NCBI RefSeq assembly: GCF_000516985.1
Contig: NW_006917107.1
Coordinates: forward strand, 241,382-305,381
Length of the DNA: 64,000 nucleotides
From: Pestalotiopsis fici W106-1
Taxonomy: Eukaryota > Ascomycota > Sordariomycetes > Amphisphaeriales > Sporocadaceae
Direction: 5' to 3'
A program made the translations under genes and the position numbers. Shown here one piece after another: positions 49,695-61,619 of this stretch (position 1 is the first letter of the stretch; each line of letters opens with the position of its first letter). Below the pieces are notes generated by a model, which was not told the origin of the DNA, ran no database searches, and worked only from the letters and a program-made list of their open reading frames with translations.

Positions 49695-50369
49695 TCAAGC
49701 TCGAAATTCTGCAGGCGTGTCCTCTTGATGCTTCCAGTCTGCCTGCACGAATTCCGGCAACACCCGAATGTTTTCAAATACTCGATGTAGCAGAGGGAAT
49801 TCTTTCAAATCAACTCCCCAGCGTAGAGCCCCTTCTGCCGCTGGCGCCAAGGCGACATCAGCCAAACTCAGATTGTCTCCAACCGAGTACTTGCCGGCGC
49901 AATGCTGGAGGATCTCTTCGTATGCTCGCAATACCGGAGACATCTGCTCTTTGCACCATTCTGGCGCCGTGATACCAAACTTTCCAACTCTCTTGATGAT
50001 GCAGAGGTTGGTCCGCGGCTGGAAATCAGCCGCCAGTATATTGTAAAGCTCACGTGCTTGTGCTCGCTCGGCAGGATCACTCGGCAGGAGTGGAGTGGTG
50101 TTGGGGAAAACTTCTTCGAAAAACTCGAGAATCGCAGTGGATTGGCGTATAACTACTTTGCGTCCGTCGCTCAGCTCCACGATGAGAGTTGGAACTGCTC
50201 CAGAGGGGTTGAGTGAGGTATAGCTCGGTGAGCTCTGTTCTCCTTTGACCAGGTTGATATATTCATAATGGAGCTCGATGCTTTTCAAAGCCGCAGCGGT
50301 ACGTATGCGGGCCGAGCAGGATGATCGAAAGTAGGTGAATAGAGTGAATTTGGCGTCCCGGTACGACAT
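49695..50369 (-). CDS. Maleylacetoacetate isomerase-type (zeta class) glutathione transferase
   Basis: Single exon of about 224 residues. The N-terminal thioredoxin-like domain carries SSCSARIR (Ser16, Ser17, Cys18), the zeta-class motif that activates glutathione, followed by a cis-Pro in GAVPTL and the glutathione-binding RQSTAILEF. The C-terminal helical domain contains YSVGDNLSLADVALAPA, the N-capping box of this superfamily. The enzyme would isomerise maleylacetoacetate to fumarylacetoacetate in the homogentisate route of tyrosine and phenylacetate breakdown, in the cytosol. Length fits the roughly 220-230-residue family. An upstream in-frame ATG at 50381 adds four residues; I prefer 50369, which has a purine at -3 and a better context. 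Zeta-class identity is well supported. Because filamentous fungi often have several copies, this one may serve a side pathway. Confidence 0.85.
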   Translation of the reverse strand: MSYRDAKFTLFTYFRSSCSARIRTAAALKSIELHYEYINLVKGEQSSPSYTSLNPSGAVPTLIVELSDGRKVVIRQSTAILEFFEEVFPNTTPLLPSDPAERAQARELYNILAADFQPRTNLCIIKRVGKFGITAPEWCKEQMSPVLRAYEEILQHCAGKYSVGDNLSLADVALAPAAEGALRWGVDLKEFPLLHRVFENIRVLPEFVQADWKHQEDTPAEFRA

Positions 50370-51731
50370 TTTGTTCTGCATAGAGGGGAGCTCTAATTAA
50401 TGCTGATGATAGTGTGCAGCGAATTATTGACTGTGGTTGGTGTTGAAGATATTGACGGCAAGGCGACCGTAGATCTATAAGCTGCAAAAGCAGTCTTGTC
50501 GTGACTGTGATCGCCTCATGGTCTCACTACTCCTCAAAGCTGCAAGTGAATCCGAGATTAGCCGGCCTGTTCTCTAAAATCATGTTCATAGAGCTTGCAT
50601 GACACGACTCCTCTGTATGCTGGTGGCCTTGGTACCTGTAGCTGCGCTTAGATCTATACCCCACACCGAGTATACGCGCCTCTCCCCCACACGCTCGGAA
50701 ACGGAAGTCCCCATAGTCGGAAACGGAAGCCATACCGTCCCCAGATTCGGGTGGCGGCGGCTCAATCACCTCGCGTTCTGCAACGCTTCTCCGCATGGCC
50801 ACTATAAGCAGGACGAAGAGGGCAGTTTTATATATTACCGACCATGCCCCACGCCGCTGATCAGTGCTGTGACTTGCATTCTTCTTGGAATTTGAATCAA
50901 ATCATGGAGCGGAATGAATGTAGAGGGTTCTCCCATTTTTCATACTATTAGTCAACTCGTGTATGCAATTTCTTTTAATGTGGCAGCTTGTTACGTGGTT
51001 CCGCTGGCCTGACAAGCTTTGAGGGCCATTGGCGGTGTCCTGGGTGTTTGTGCGCGATGGTTATGCGCATCCGGATAAAGATCTTGTATTGAGAACAGTT
51101 GCTTGACGAAGAATGCAAATTGAAAATCTATGGTTTAGTGTCAGGATTACATCACAAATATTTTGCTTATATGACATTGTCAGGCTGAATTGAACACGTT
51201 CGCGTTTCCTGCTTGACCACACTCTAATCACATGCACGGGTGGAATGTTAAAGTCCCCTACAGCATATTACTTGTTTGCAAGGTAGGTAATTGATAGTCA
51301 AGATCATTGGGTATTGGTGGATGGATCACAATGTCTTGATGTGGAGGAGTTGGTCTGAAAATGCATGCCAAGGCATCTGGTATTCAATATCAGGGAGAAC
51401 ATCAATGGCATATCTTCCCGCTACATGCTCGCAACGATCTCCTTTGTCATGCGTCCTTGCGAGATGACTGCCATGTTCTGATGACTTACTTAGGTATTGA
51501 TCACAATGTCAATCACAAGTTCAGAGATGGTGATTGGAATGCAAGTAAATACTTGTATATGATATTGAATCTAGAATATAGGTTTATTTGGTGCACTATG
51601 AGAGCATGCGTTCGAACTCGCCATAAATGGATGCATCAACTGAGTCGAATCGTCTTAATTTCTATATTGAACAATTTCTAACCCATGCGCCTGTCCCTAT
51701 TTTTTGCACCACAACACATCACATGACCATC
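50370..51731. other. Spacer between the isomerase and P450 genes
   Basis: Antiparallel open frames at 50527-50802 (minus) and 50599-50895 (plus) overlap each other. The plus frame begins with a signal-peptide-like stretch (MTRLLCMLVALVPVAA). Neither has a recognised domain or a clear promoter, so no gene is called. The rest shows nothing recognisable. Confidence 0.4.
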
Positions 51732-53436
51732 CTACAGGTCCTTCGTTCTGTCAGCGGCCTCAGACAGCCACTGCTTCAACTTTGTCTCGTTTCGGGCTTT
51801 CAAGCCAACTTTGAAGGGCTTGGGGTCTGTTGTCAGGGAGGTTGGCACGCTGTTGCACTCAATAGCGTCAATTATGGGCGCGTCAGCCTGCTTCTTTGGT
51901 GGTAGTATATTGAAGGCAGTAATCAATCGAATGTAGGCAGTGTATAGCTCTCGGTTCGCAAGATGAGATCCAGCGCACATGCGCGATCCCGCACCATAGC
52001 CGTAGTGAGGAGTTCCAGACTCGTTATCGTCGATGAAGCGGTCAGGCAAGAATCGGTTTGGCTCCTTGAAACGCTGCTCATCATAGTCGGCAGCCCATGC
52101 ATTCTAAAGGAAAGAGAGTTAGAAACACGATGCCAGACTGATGAAGATAGAACTTACCATGAAGAAAGTTGTACCAGCAGGGATGACAGTGCCTTTGTAT
52201 GGAATATCCTTGATACTCGTACGAGGCAAGCAGATGGGAATGACGGTCCAGAAACGCAGAGTTTCCTTGACAAGAGCGGTAATGTAAGGCACCTTCTCCT
52301 CCACTAGGCACTTCTCCCATGCATCACCGTCGGGATACACAGCCTCAATCTCCTTCAGGGCTCGCTCCTGGATGCTTTGACCATCCTCAGTGGAAAGGTA
52401 GGCAAGACCCATAATCAGGTTACCAGGGACAGTATCCAATCCAGCGGAGACCATGGTCAGACAGATAGATTTGAGCTCAGCTGGCACAATGTTAGCTCAA
52501 CCCAGCCGGATGCATTCCGGTAGATACATACCTTCATTCAGCTTGGCATCGGGATCCTTGATGATATTACCAGTGATGCAGGGCTTGTCGGTACCATCGG
52601 CGATGCGCTGCTGAAGGTCCTTGAGCAACTTTGTAAGATATCTGTCTCTTCGCTCACGGTACTGCTCGGCACCAGAGTTTTGCTTGCTCCAAAGACGAAG
52701 TAGTGGGACATAATCTTGCCAGTTGTTACTAGTAGATCTGAAGTTGGAAATCTCGCGCTCCACGTGGGTGATTTCAGTCAAGAGCTCGTTTTGAACGTCT
52801 CCATCGATGCGGAAGCCATAGTTGAGAGTGAGCGAGGTGTTGAGGGCAAATCTGGCAAAGTAAGGGGTGGGCTCAATGTCGACAGTGCCACCCTTGCAGT
52901 CATTCAGAAGCTCCTTGATACTGGCCATGGACTCTAGATCCAGAATTGGCATGTATGACTGAACAGCAGGTCGGTTCAGGGCGGTGCCAGCAGCCTTTCT
53001 CCGACGCTTGCAAGACTCATCCCATGGCGAAGTCCCAATTGTGAATCCTTGCGAGGAGGATACGACAGAGTGGAAAGTATGGAAAGTAGGCCGGGAAATA
53101 AGAGCCGACTGGTGCGTGATCCAAAAGTGCTTGACGGTGTCGTAAGAGTTTACAAAGATTATCCTCTGCAATGATCAATTAGCCCACATGCGCCTCTTGA
53201 GCAGCACTCCGACTTACTCGGTTGCCCAGTCGTGTCTGGAAGACGGGGCCGTATTTGGCTGCCCATTTTCCAGCTACACGCGCATGGTCTGTACCCAATT
53301 GGATAAGGTTACCAAAGATGGGAACACCAGGAATCTCGGGCAAGCCCTTGATCTTGGGGACGTCTGTGGCATTGAGGAACTTGATGAGGGCAAAGATTGC
53401 CGCAATGACGGCGAAACCAAGTAATTGGTAAGACAT
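51732..53436 (-). CDS. Cytochrome P450, CYP504-like (phenylacetate hydroxylase family)
   Basis: Four exons on the minus strand, 53436..53218, 53165..52532, 52480..52158 and 52103..51732, give about 515 residues. An N-terminal hydrophobic anchor (about residues 4-20) precedes a proline-rich hinge (LPEIPGVPIFG), so the enzyme should sit on the endoplasmic reticulum. Conserved motifs: the I-helix segment AGLDTVPGN, where CYP504 proteins lack the usual AGxxTT; KETLRF (ExxR); a PERF-like NRFLPDRF; and the heme loop YGYGAGSRMCAG with the Cys ligand. The sequence words GLAYLSTEDGQ and SLTLNYGFR fit the CYP504 family, which hydroxylates phenylacetate or 3-hydroxyphenylacetate on the way to homogentisate. 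An exact substrate (2- or 6-hydroxylation) cannot be assigned. It neighbours a maleylacetoacetate isomerase, a later step of that pathway. Confidence 0.85.
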
Positions 53437-55827
53437 GGCGATGTGGAATGCGACTCGTACTGAATCCAATGTCGACAGAAGAATGCACAAGACTTGAAGA
53501 CTTTCAATTCAAGAACAGCATATATACATTTTCTCGTCTCGCTGCTCGATACTAAATGGTAGTGGCGGACGGCCCTGGCTCGGCTTACAACCAGTGGCTT
53601 CTAACTGGCGCAGGTAACTGAGGGCGATTCCGCCTCCACACGGCATCCAATGTTTTGCGGGGTAAAAGCAAGCTTTTCCCCTAGTATTGCAGCAGATCTC
53701 AGTCATGGACCGTTTCTCATTGTCCTCTGGACTGTCAGGTATGTGGGCATGATGCAGAGTTGTGGAATTGTAAGGCGCAGAATCCGATTCCGATTCCGTA
53801 TGGAGGTTTGGCAATCGTGGCAGATGGCTCTGTATGCACGCGACAGTGCGGGGCTTTCGCTCTTTGGCGCTACTGCGGGGATAGTCAGGCTTCAACTTGG
53901 CCGCCAGCTCTATGCTACCAAGCAAGTCTGTCTACCTACTTGTCGCGTGACAGTAAATGTTCACAATGTCAATGTCAAAATCACCTTGGCGTTTGACCCA
54001 ACCATGATTGAGTATGTCATGATCTCATCATTTGTGCGATATCTCTGCAGCGATCTTGCGCAGAAAACTTTAGCTACTGTACCATGTGTCTAAGTCGCTG
54101 CCATAGGTATCAGGTAGTACTGCACTATACAATACCTACTTGGAATCTCTAGGGCTATTCCACAGTTGACATGACTTTCTGGCAAGCAAAGCGAACGTGC
54201 TTATTGGCTGAGAGCATGATTGCATCGAGTAAAAATGACATGAGCTACCTACGTCTTGTGTATCTAGTGCATAGATTAGACATGTCTTATTCTCCTTCTT
54301 CTATTTATTGCCTCTCCCCTGGTAATGGACCACTGATTCTTGCGTAGTTGTCTGCTGGGCAGCTTGACCCCTGGACTCTGCTAAAAGACACTGCGTAGGT
54401 AGGTATGCACCAAGGACACACGTCGGCTTACTTACTGACGTGAGAGAATTGACCTTGTCTTTGTATATTACACATAGCAATAAGTATTCCCAATGACAGG
54501 CAAATTTCGCACAGTTCCTCTTCTTTTCTCACGCATTCAACGACTGGCTTGCGTAAGCACCCATATAAGTCGGTTCTTTGGTGGTACTGCTTTTATGCCT
54601 GGGGTCTCTGGTGTACACGATCCTCTCGGTATGGTGTCTTCAATGTTTGTCTGGGGATGAGCATGCCTCAGCCTGATCGCTGTGTGGTACTAGGTACAAT
54701 ATACAGGATGCTTGTTGACAATGTCACCTAAGTATTTCACTTTTCGGGAGTTTGCACAAGGCGCGGCGGTTTTCGGATATTGAAAAATTCCCGGATCGTG
54801 GTGTCCCTCTTCTGGTCCACGCAATTCATGGTCCAGGTACTTTCTCAACTTGGAAGGCGAGAATCTGAGACGCCGCGTAACAGGCTGATGATGACACATC
54901 AATTCCACCATTTGAAAAAAATAAGCTTAATTGATATTGGCTCTACTTCCCTGGCAATGTAGTGGGACCGACTTGCCCAAGAATCTTCCCCTTTCAAACC
55001 GCTAGGATACTATGTCCTGTTGGGACAATAGACATATCCAGCGCGAAACAAAGATTGATCGGCTGTTTGTTCGTATGTCATCAATTTGCTCATGATATGT
55101 GTGTTGCATGATGATGGACAAGAATCACAATTTTTTCTCAAGTCGATGAACTCAAGCGTCGGCGGCAAACCCCGCATGTTCTGAATCACAACACGGGGAT
55201 GATCTCTTGACGGTGGCATGTAGCGTTTCCACGCGTCCTTCATTAATTTTGGTGGTAATATTACCACCTTGTATCTGGTTTATCCTATAGAATAGCCATT
55301 CGCCAAGGACTTTGGCCAATAATGATGTGCTGCTGCGGCTAAGATGTTTTGTGGCAGGGACAACATCACTTTGGAACGGAGGCTCTCTTGCATATTGATC
55401 ACGGTAGATACCTTGATCTGCATGTTGCGCCGGCGAATCATGTCTTTTCCGATTCAAAGGCGGAAATCTCCATGCTGGAGACCAATCAGTGGCAATCTTG
55501 TGAAAACGCCAAGCCCTTCCCAGATCCATGAAGATGACGAAGTCGCTTCTGCCCTGCTGCCTTTTCGAGCCGCATAAGTCTTGGCAAACCAATCACAATG
55601 CTCTCATTCCAAATGTAATCTCAGGAACCATACGCATCATGAAGAGTATACACTTATGGAAAGTCGGAATTAAGACAACGTTCGGCTCGGAGTCGGAGGT
55701 TCTGCAAATAGTATCGGGCCGTGAATACTTATAGGAAATTCATGTTCTTGACTATTGAGTTGAGATGAAGTACCTCTGCATCCGAGCTAAGAACAAAGAT
55801 TTGTTCGTTCTTTGAGAATCCAAGAAG
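53437..55827. other. 2.4 kb intergenic region between divergent P450 and dioxygenase genes
   Basis: The two genes run away from this stretch, so it may hold shared regulatory DNA. Short open frames on both strands (for example 55152-55592 minus) are unsupported. A 32-codon open stretch at about 54773-54870 (plus) resembles an alpha/beta-hydrolase oxyanion region but stops quickly and may be a gene relic. Confidence 0.4.
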
Positions 55828-56991
55828 ATGCGTTTCACCAAGTCTTTGGTTCTGGCCTTTGCCGCTCTCGCCACTGCCCACCCGGGTCATGAAGATGCAG
55901 AGGCTGCTCAAGCCCTCAAGTCTCGTCAAGTCTACCATGCCAACAAGAGAGCGCTAGAGGCTTGCGGCACCAAGATTCAGGCTCTCCATGCTCGAGGTGT
56001 TGAGCGTCGCACCGCCGAGGTTGCCAAGCACCGCATTGCCCGACGTATTGCTGTCAACGGTAAGATTCTCCAAGTGCTGTGATCTAATCTCCCGGCACTA
56101 ACACAATGGCCAGACCCTTACCTCAAGGAGAATGCTGTCAAGCGTGATACCACTTCTGTTCTCCAGAAGGATCACCAAGGCACCATCAACGCCACTCTTG
56201 CTTTGGAGTCGGATGCTTCCTACGTGTTCAACGCGAGTTCTTCCACTGTCCTGAACCCGGAGGGTGAGATTGGCCCCTTTTATGTTTCGGGCGAGTATGT
56301 CCGCTCGGATATCCGCAACGACGAACCTGGTATCGACGTTGTCCTTGAGGCACAGCTCATCGATGTCAACACCTGTGAGCCCATTGTTGGTGCATACTTT
56401 GACATTTGGTCTTGCAACTCGACCGGTGTTTACTCTGGTGTCCAGACCAACATGAATGGCAATGGAGCTGATGCATCCAACTTGAACAACACTGCCCTTC
56501 GTGGCATTCAGCTGTCAGATGATGATGGTGTTGTCCAGTTCACGACCAAGTTCCCCGGTCACTATGCTGGACGCGCCACTCACTTGCATGTCGTGGTCCA
56601 CCAGGAAGCCACGCAACTTGAAAATGGCACCATTGTCGGCAGCGGCACTGTCCCCCACATTGGCCAGTTCTTCTGGGACCAAAAGCTGATTACCCAGGTT
56701 GAGGCCACCTCTCCCTATACATCCAATACGCAGCGCCTCACTCTGAATGCTCTTGATCGCGTATTTGGAGCACAGGAGACCCGCGGCACGACCTCGGACC
56801 CAGTGTTCAACTATGTCTTCTTTGGAGATAGCATTGACGATGGTCTCTTTTCGTGGATCTATGTCGGCATTGATACTTCCGCCAGCTATACTCCTACGTA
56901 CTCATTCCAGCTGACGGACCACGGTGGTGAGGCTACTGGAAACGGAGGCGGCCCTGGTGGCCCTGGAGGCCCAGGTGGTCCTCCCCAATAA
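55828..56991 (+). CDS. Secreted intradiol ring-cleavage dioxygenase
   Basis: Two exons, 55828..56059 and 56114..56991 (GTAAGA donor, ACTAAC branch point, GGCCAG acceptor), give about 369 residues. Residues 1-17 (MRFTKSLVLAFAALATA) form a signal peptide followed by HPGH, so secretion is expected. A basic pro-region of about 60 residues precedes the catalytic domain. Iron-site motifs of intradiol dioxygenases are present: GPFYVSGEYVRSD with the first Tyr, DIWSCNSTGVYSG with the second, and GRATHLHVVVH with the paired His. The family cleaves catechol-type rings between the two hydroxyls using non-heme Fe(III), giving muconic-acid products. The C-terminus ends in a Gly/Pro-rich tail (GGPGGPGG) often seen in the extracellular fungal branch. 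Several Asn-x-Ser/Thr sites suggest glycosylation. The catechol substrate is unknown; secreted members may act on plant phenolics. Confidence 0.9.
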
Positions 56992-57679
56992 TTGGCCAAA
57001 TCTTGTCCTTTGAAAAGCTAGACTTGAGGACACCCCAGAGTATTTTGACGGTGTGAGACTCTTAATTCAACATTGGCGTCATTGCATGAATAAGTCCGTC
57101 TTACTTTGGTTTGACAAAAATTCAAATAGTCAATTCAATACATTGGCGTTTCTCTTCAGTTCTCGATGAGTTGATCTTTCATACTGCGGAACTCATAATG
57201 TATTGTCTTGTATCAGGAAATCTACCTGCAATGACTTTCGCTGTGTAATTTGTGCCAAATGTGTTCATTCTTTGCTAAATCCGGACAATCGAATTGATTG
57301 TTGAATACTTGCATGCGAAAGTAGGAATGCCTACGCTACGTTTGATTCTTGACTAGAGCCCGGGCAATCTTGGGTTTAGTCGTGAGCAGTTTTGTTCATC
57401 GAGGCCGCACGGATCAGTTATGGGAAAGCTAAGGCAATCCGAGAACATTCACTAGTACGACATGGAAGTCCGGTGCCTACAGAATCACTGTTTATTGTGG
57501 GTTGTCAACTCGAAATGGAACCCAGCTGGGAAGCAAACGTTGCTGTTGATCCAATTTTTGCTGGCTTGGTCATATGCAAGAACGGGAAAAATGCATATCA
57601 TTGACATTACCACTTTCAAAAGACTGAGAGGCGCAATCGGATTTGTCTTATGAACTATCCACAATGTATTGATTTAAAT
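56992..57679. other. Spacer between convergent dioxygenase and permease genes
   Basis: The flanking genes converge here, so the stretch contains both 3' flanks. No further gene is recognised. Confidence 0.5.
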
Positions 57680-59578
57680 TTAACGCTGAACTGCTTGCAC
57701 ACTGGTTGCCAAGCGGCCAGACCACAGATCCATATCTTTCGCTCGCACAAACTAAGGAACAATCAATATATGCCCATGAGATGCACGTGGAAAAATATAA
57801 GCAACTGACCTTGGATTTCTTAAAGACCTTCCACAGAATGATTGGAACAATAAAGATTGGAATGCCCACGTATGACGCAATGAAGTCGGCCGTGTTCCAA
57901 TTGCCAGCAAGGAAGACTGGAAAGCCAGCGACAAGAGTGATCACGGCGGAACCAATGAAGCCAAACCATGCCGTAAATGGTTGAAATGGCGACTTCCATG
58001 GAAAAGTCTTGCGACTGATACCTTGCACCTTGAGAGCTCGGTGGAATCGAATATAGCAGGCGCAAAGCGTTGCCCAAGCAATAAGACCAGCCACAGTGCT
58101 TAGGTTGAGTAGCCACGTGAAGGCTTGCGATGGACCGCCCTCGCCCAAACCTAGATGTTGTTAGAAAACTGTCATTTATGTAAAAATTGCTCTTTGACTG
58201 ACTCAGATACGCCAATGGTCCAAATAGCCATGCGACAATCACGGCAACCCATGGCACACCATTCTTTGTGGTCCGACCAAAGATTTGCGGAAGCTGATGA
58301 TCCGTGGTCATTGCCACAATCATGCGCGAGCCAACCCAGCAGTATGAGCTTCCGGCTGACCACGCCGAGATGAGAATGCACGCATTGACAATGGATGGCA
58401 AAACGCTGATGCCAGCTTCCTTTATTGCAATCACCCAGGGCGAGCTGTTTGCGTTTCCAGTTCCCGAAACCAGGTCCTCATTGCGGGGATCAACTACCAA
58501 GCTGATCAGGAGAGCGCCAAGAATGTAAAAGAAGCCGATTCGATATGTGACACGGTCGGCAGCTTTTGGAATCGCGCGATGAGGGTTGATTGATTCTGCG
58601 GCAGTAATAACGACAGTCTCGACTCCGATGAACGAGAAACTGGCATTGACAAAAGCTGACAGAAAGCCAAGGAAATGGCCAGTTGAACCAGTGATGCCAT
58701 TGTAGTTGTACCAAGCTCCAGGGTCGTGCCAATAGCGGAAACCAATGGCTTCATGGTTTGGTCCTCCACCAGCAGTAATAACAATGGAGGCAATGACGAG
58801 ACCCACGAAGCAAGCAACTTTGATGGCGCCCGTGACAACCTCGGTCTCACCAAAGAACCGTACGCTGAGGAGATTTGCTATCAGGATAAGCACCAGAGAT
58901 ATCGTGATGACAATAGCAGTCGAAATGTCTGTCCAGTATGAGACCAGAATTGCAGCTGCCGAGCACTCGGATGCAATGGCGATAGTGTAGCAGTAGCCGT
59001 AAGAGATGGCGAGAGAGAAGCCGACAGCAGGGTCAATGAAGCGGGTGGCCCAGTGAGGAAAAGAACCCGCAGTAGGAATCTAGATCATTGTTAGCATTGC
59101 CAGAGTTCGAGATCACCAGCTCATCTTGTCGCCAGAGAAACTGGAGAAAACCCAAGATCATATACCAAGGACACTTGGCATGCAGCAAAGCTTATGTCTC
59201 CTTGGCATGGCTCCAGTGTATGTGTTTTGTAAATTGACAAGAAAGACTGCAGCTTACCAAGGTTGCTAGCTCTGCAATGCTTTGCATCACGGCCCACAAG
59301 ACTGCGCCCACGACAATGTATGCAAGAAGTAGACCAGCAGGTCCAGCCGTCGCATATGCAGACCCGGTACCAATGAATAAGCCAGTTCCGATACCACTGC
59401 AAAAGCCAATCATGGTCACTTGATAGTCCTTGAGGCGACGTTGCGTGCCTCCATGACCACCAACATTGAGCTGTGGCTCAGGAATATGGTTGTCATCGGA
59501 AGATGCATGGCCATTCTTTTCGACATCATCAAGGTCGGTAACACCCTTGGATGCCGATGAACCTTTGAACCCGTGCAT
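57680..59578 (-). CDS. Amino-acid permease (YAT/APC superfamily)
   Basis: Four exons on the minus strand, 59578..59258, 59079..58203, 58150..57810 and 57751..57680, give about 536 residues. The short last exon encodes 23 residues ending in VQAVQR. Two donors are GTCAGT, which is weaker than the usual GTAAGT. The protein has about twelve hydrophobic helices and the fungal YAT signatures: a cytosolic N-tail, QVTMIGFCSGIGTGLFIGTG opening helix 1, AGPAGLLLAYIVVGAV, and ELATLIPTAGSFPHWA around the first splice junction. It should import amino acids with protons across the plasma membrane. Cargo is not readable. Its place next to aromatic-catabolism enzymes suggests aromatic amino acids, as a guess. 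I chose the ATG at 59578 because the upstream in-frame start is TTG. Confidence 0.85.
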
Positions 59579-60150
59579 CGTGACTTCTCCTGGCGTGGTT
59601 ATGGCTTGTACCAAGGAAGATTTGGATGAGACCAGACAGAAATATGGATTACATGATTGCTACGTGTTGAACGCCGAAGCTCGCAATGCCTTATACTTTG
59701 TATATTACACATATTGTCATTTTACAGATTTTTTCTGCTCCATCCAATGATGGCGCAATCGTAATTGGTTCTAAAAGGGGTATGGCACGTCATGTCCGGT
59801 CATCGGCTAAAAAGAGTTGTGGGCGAAGCTAACTAAATATGGAGGGTATAAGCGGGTATAGCTTGACAAAGTTCTTAGTGCGGGAGGAGCCGCCCAAATG
59901 TTACGGATATGCACCCTTGCATAAGAATAAATAAATGTGTTGGCATTTTGTCACGGCATACTGCTACCATTATACGAAGAGGGCAAAGAGCATGCTCGCA
60001 ATCATTGGGAAACGACCACGAATTAAGACTTATATGCTTATAAAACTAGGACGGTATTATATAATATCTGCCATAATAATTATCCCCTTTCTTAAGGCTA
60101 TCGATGTTACGAATATACACCCTGGCCGTTATTCCCCTTATTAAGCATTC
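59579..60150. other. Spacer leading into subtelomeric AT-rich DNA
   Basis: Contains the permease promoter at its left end. A short open frame (59935-60144) is not supported. Confidence 0.5.
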
Positions 60151-61610
60151 CCAGCGTTAAGGTTAGGCCATTATTATTTTTATAAAAGTAAAAATTATTA
60201 TATTTATTTTAATATCTCTAATTCTTATATAATAAAACCGTTATATCCTTTGCTTTTACCTTTATTATTATTATTATAATATAAAAAGCGTTAAATTAAA
60301 GTTAATTTTTTTATAATTTAACAAAAATTAATAGGTAATATATAATAATAATAATAATAGTTTTTTTAGCGTAATGCTAATGGTTCCTTTAGCGTTATAT
60401 TAATAATTCCTTTAACATAATAGCAATAGCTTTTTTAATATAATTAATTAATACTAATAGCTTTTTTAATATAATAGCAATAGCTTTTTTAGCGTAATAA
60501 TAATAGCTTTTTTAATATAATTAATTAATATTAATAGCTTTTTTAATATAATAATAATAGCTTTTTTAATATAATAACGGTAGTTCCTTTAGCGTAATAG
60601 TAATAGCTTTTTTAATTATAATAGCGGTAATTCCTTTAGCGTAATTATAATAGCTTTTTTAGTGCGATAGCGGTAATTCCTTTAGCGTAATAGCAATAGC
60701 TTATTTAACGCAATAAATATAGCTTTTTTAATATAATATTAATAATTTTTATATTATTATAGTTATAATTAATAGTATTATTATAATAATTACTTTTTTA
60801 GGTAAAACGTTATCCCGATAATATAGCTAGCCGCTATTAGCGCCGGTAATTTAGCCGAAAAAAAACTTTATATAATTTATCGTTATTTATTAAAATATTT
60901 ATATATTATATTTTAATTTTTTTTTAAAATAAAATCGTATTTGCTAACGCAATTAACGATATTGCGTTAAAACCGCGATTAGTTTTAAGTTATTAACGGT
61001 ATTTATTCGCTTATTATACGATTTAGCAAAAGAAATTATATTTTTAGCTTTTAGCGGCTTATAATAATTATTCGTAATATTATAATATATTAATGCTTAT
61101 TATAATTATACGATTATTTATTAAAGCAATAAGCTATTAGCTATAACGCCCGAAAAATAAAAATAATAATTATATTTTTTTTCGATTTACCTAAATTTTT
61201 CCCCCCCGATTAGCCCGTATCCGTATATATTAACTAATATTTTTATAATTAAAAAATTATAGCTAATTAATTATTTAATAATAATAAATAAAAAACGAAA
61301 ATTTTTAAGATATTATTAGCTTTTTAAATATACGCGATTTTATTTACGATTAGCTATTTATAATATACGATAATGCTAATTTTTTTGTTAATATTAATTA
61401 CGCTAAAAATCGAGCTTTATTATTTTTCCCGAATTAAAAGCTTTTAAATTACGCCGCTCGCTTTTTTATATATTATTTTTATAAAGCAAATTCGCGTTTT
61501 CGCGCGCGTTTTATTATTAGCTAGCAATTCGAATATTAGCGCTATTAGTTTTTGGAGCGATAATATAATATTATTAATAGCTAATTATATATTAAATTAT
61601 TTGTTCTAAG
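60150..61610. other. AT-rich subtelomeric region with RIP-like composition
   Basis: Base composition shifts abruptly to AT-dominated sequence with few CpA dinucleotides and many TpA, consistent with repeat-induced point mutation acting on former repeats. Most open frames are tiny and no gene can be supported. The ancestral element is not identifiable here, apart from the copia remnant further right. Confidence 0.7.
60355..60750 (+). repeat. Degenerate minisatellite of about 20-30 bp units
   Basis: Imperfect tandem units alternate between two related words, roughly TAGCTTTTTTAATATAATAA and a variant GTTCCTTTAGCGTAATAG. The two differ mainly by C-to-T and G-to-A changes, as would result if RIP had acted unevenly on one ancestral unit. 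About 15-18 units are visible by eye. Confidence 0.75.
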
Positions 61611-61619
61611 GTATGATTG

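Noticed and set aside
51600..51625. GTTCGAACTC word as a tRNA B box
   Set aside because: No matching acceptor stem, D arm or anticodon arm around it.
54773..54870. Short stretch resembling an alpha/beta-hydrolase segment (LLVHAIHGPGTFSTW)
   Set aside because: Only 32 codons before a stop and no catalytic triad; at best a relic.
55152..55592. 146-codon minus-strand frame upstream of the dioxygenase
   Set aside because: No recognisable domain; lies in the probable dioxygenase promoter.
60150..61610. CRISPR-like array in the periodic AT-rich DNA
   Set aside because: Units are imperfect, without unique spacers, in a eukaryotic subtelomere; it is a decayed minisatellite.
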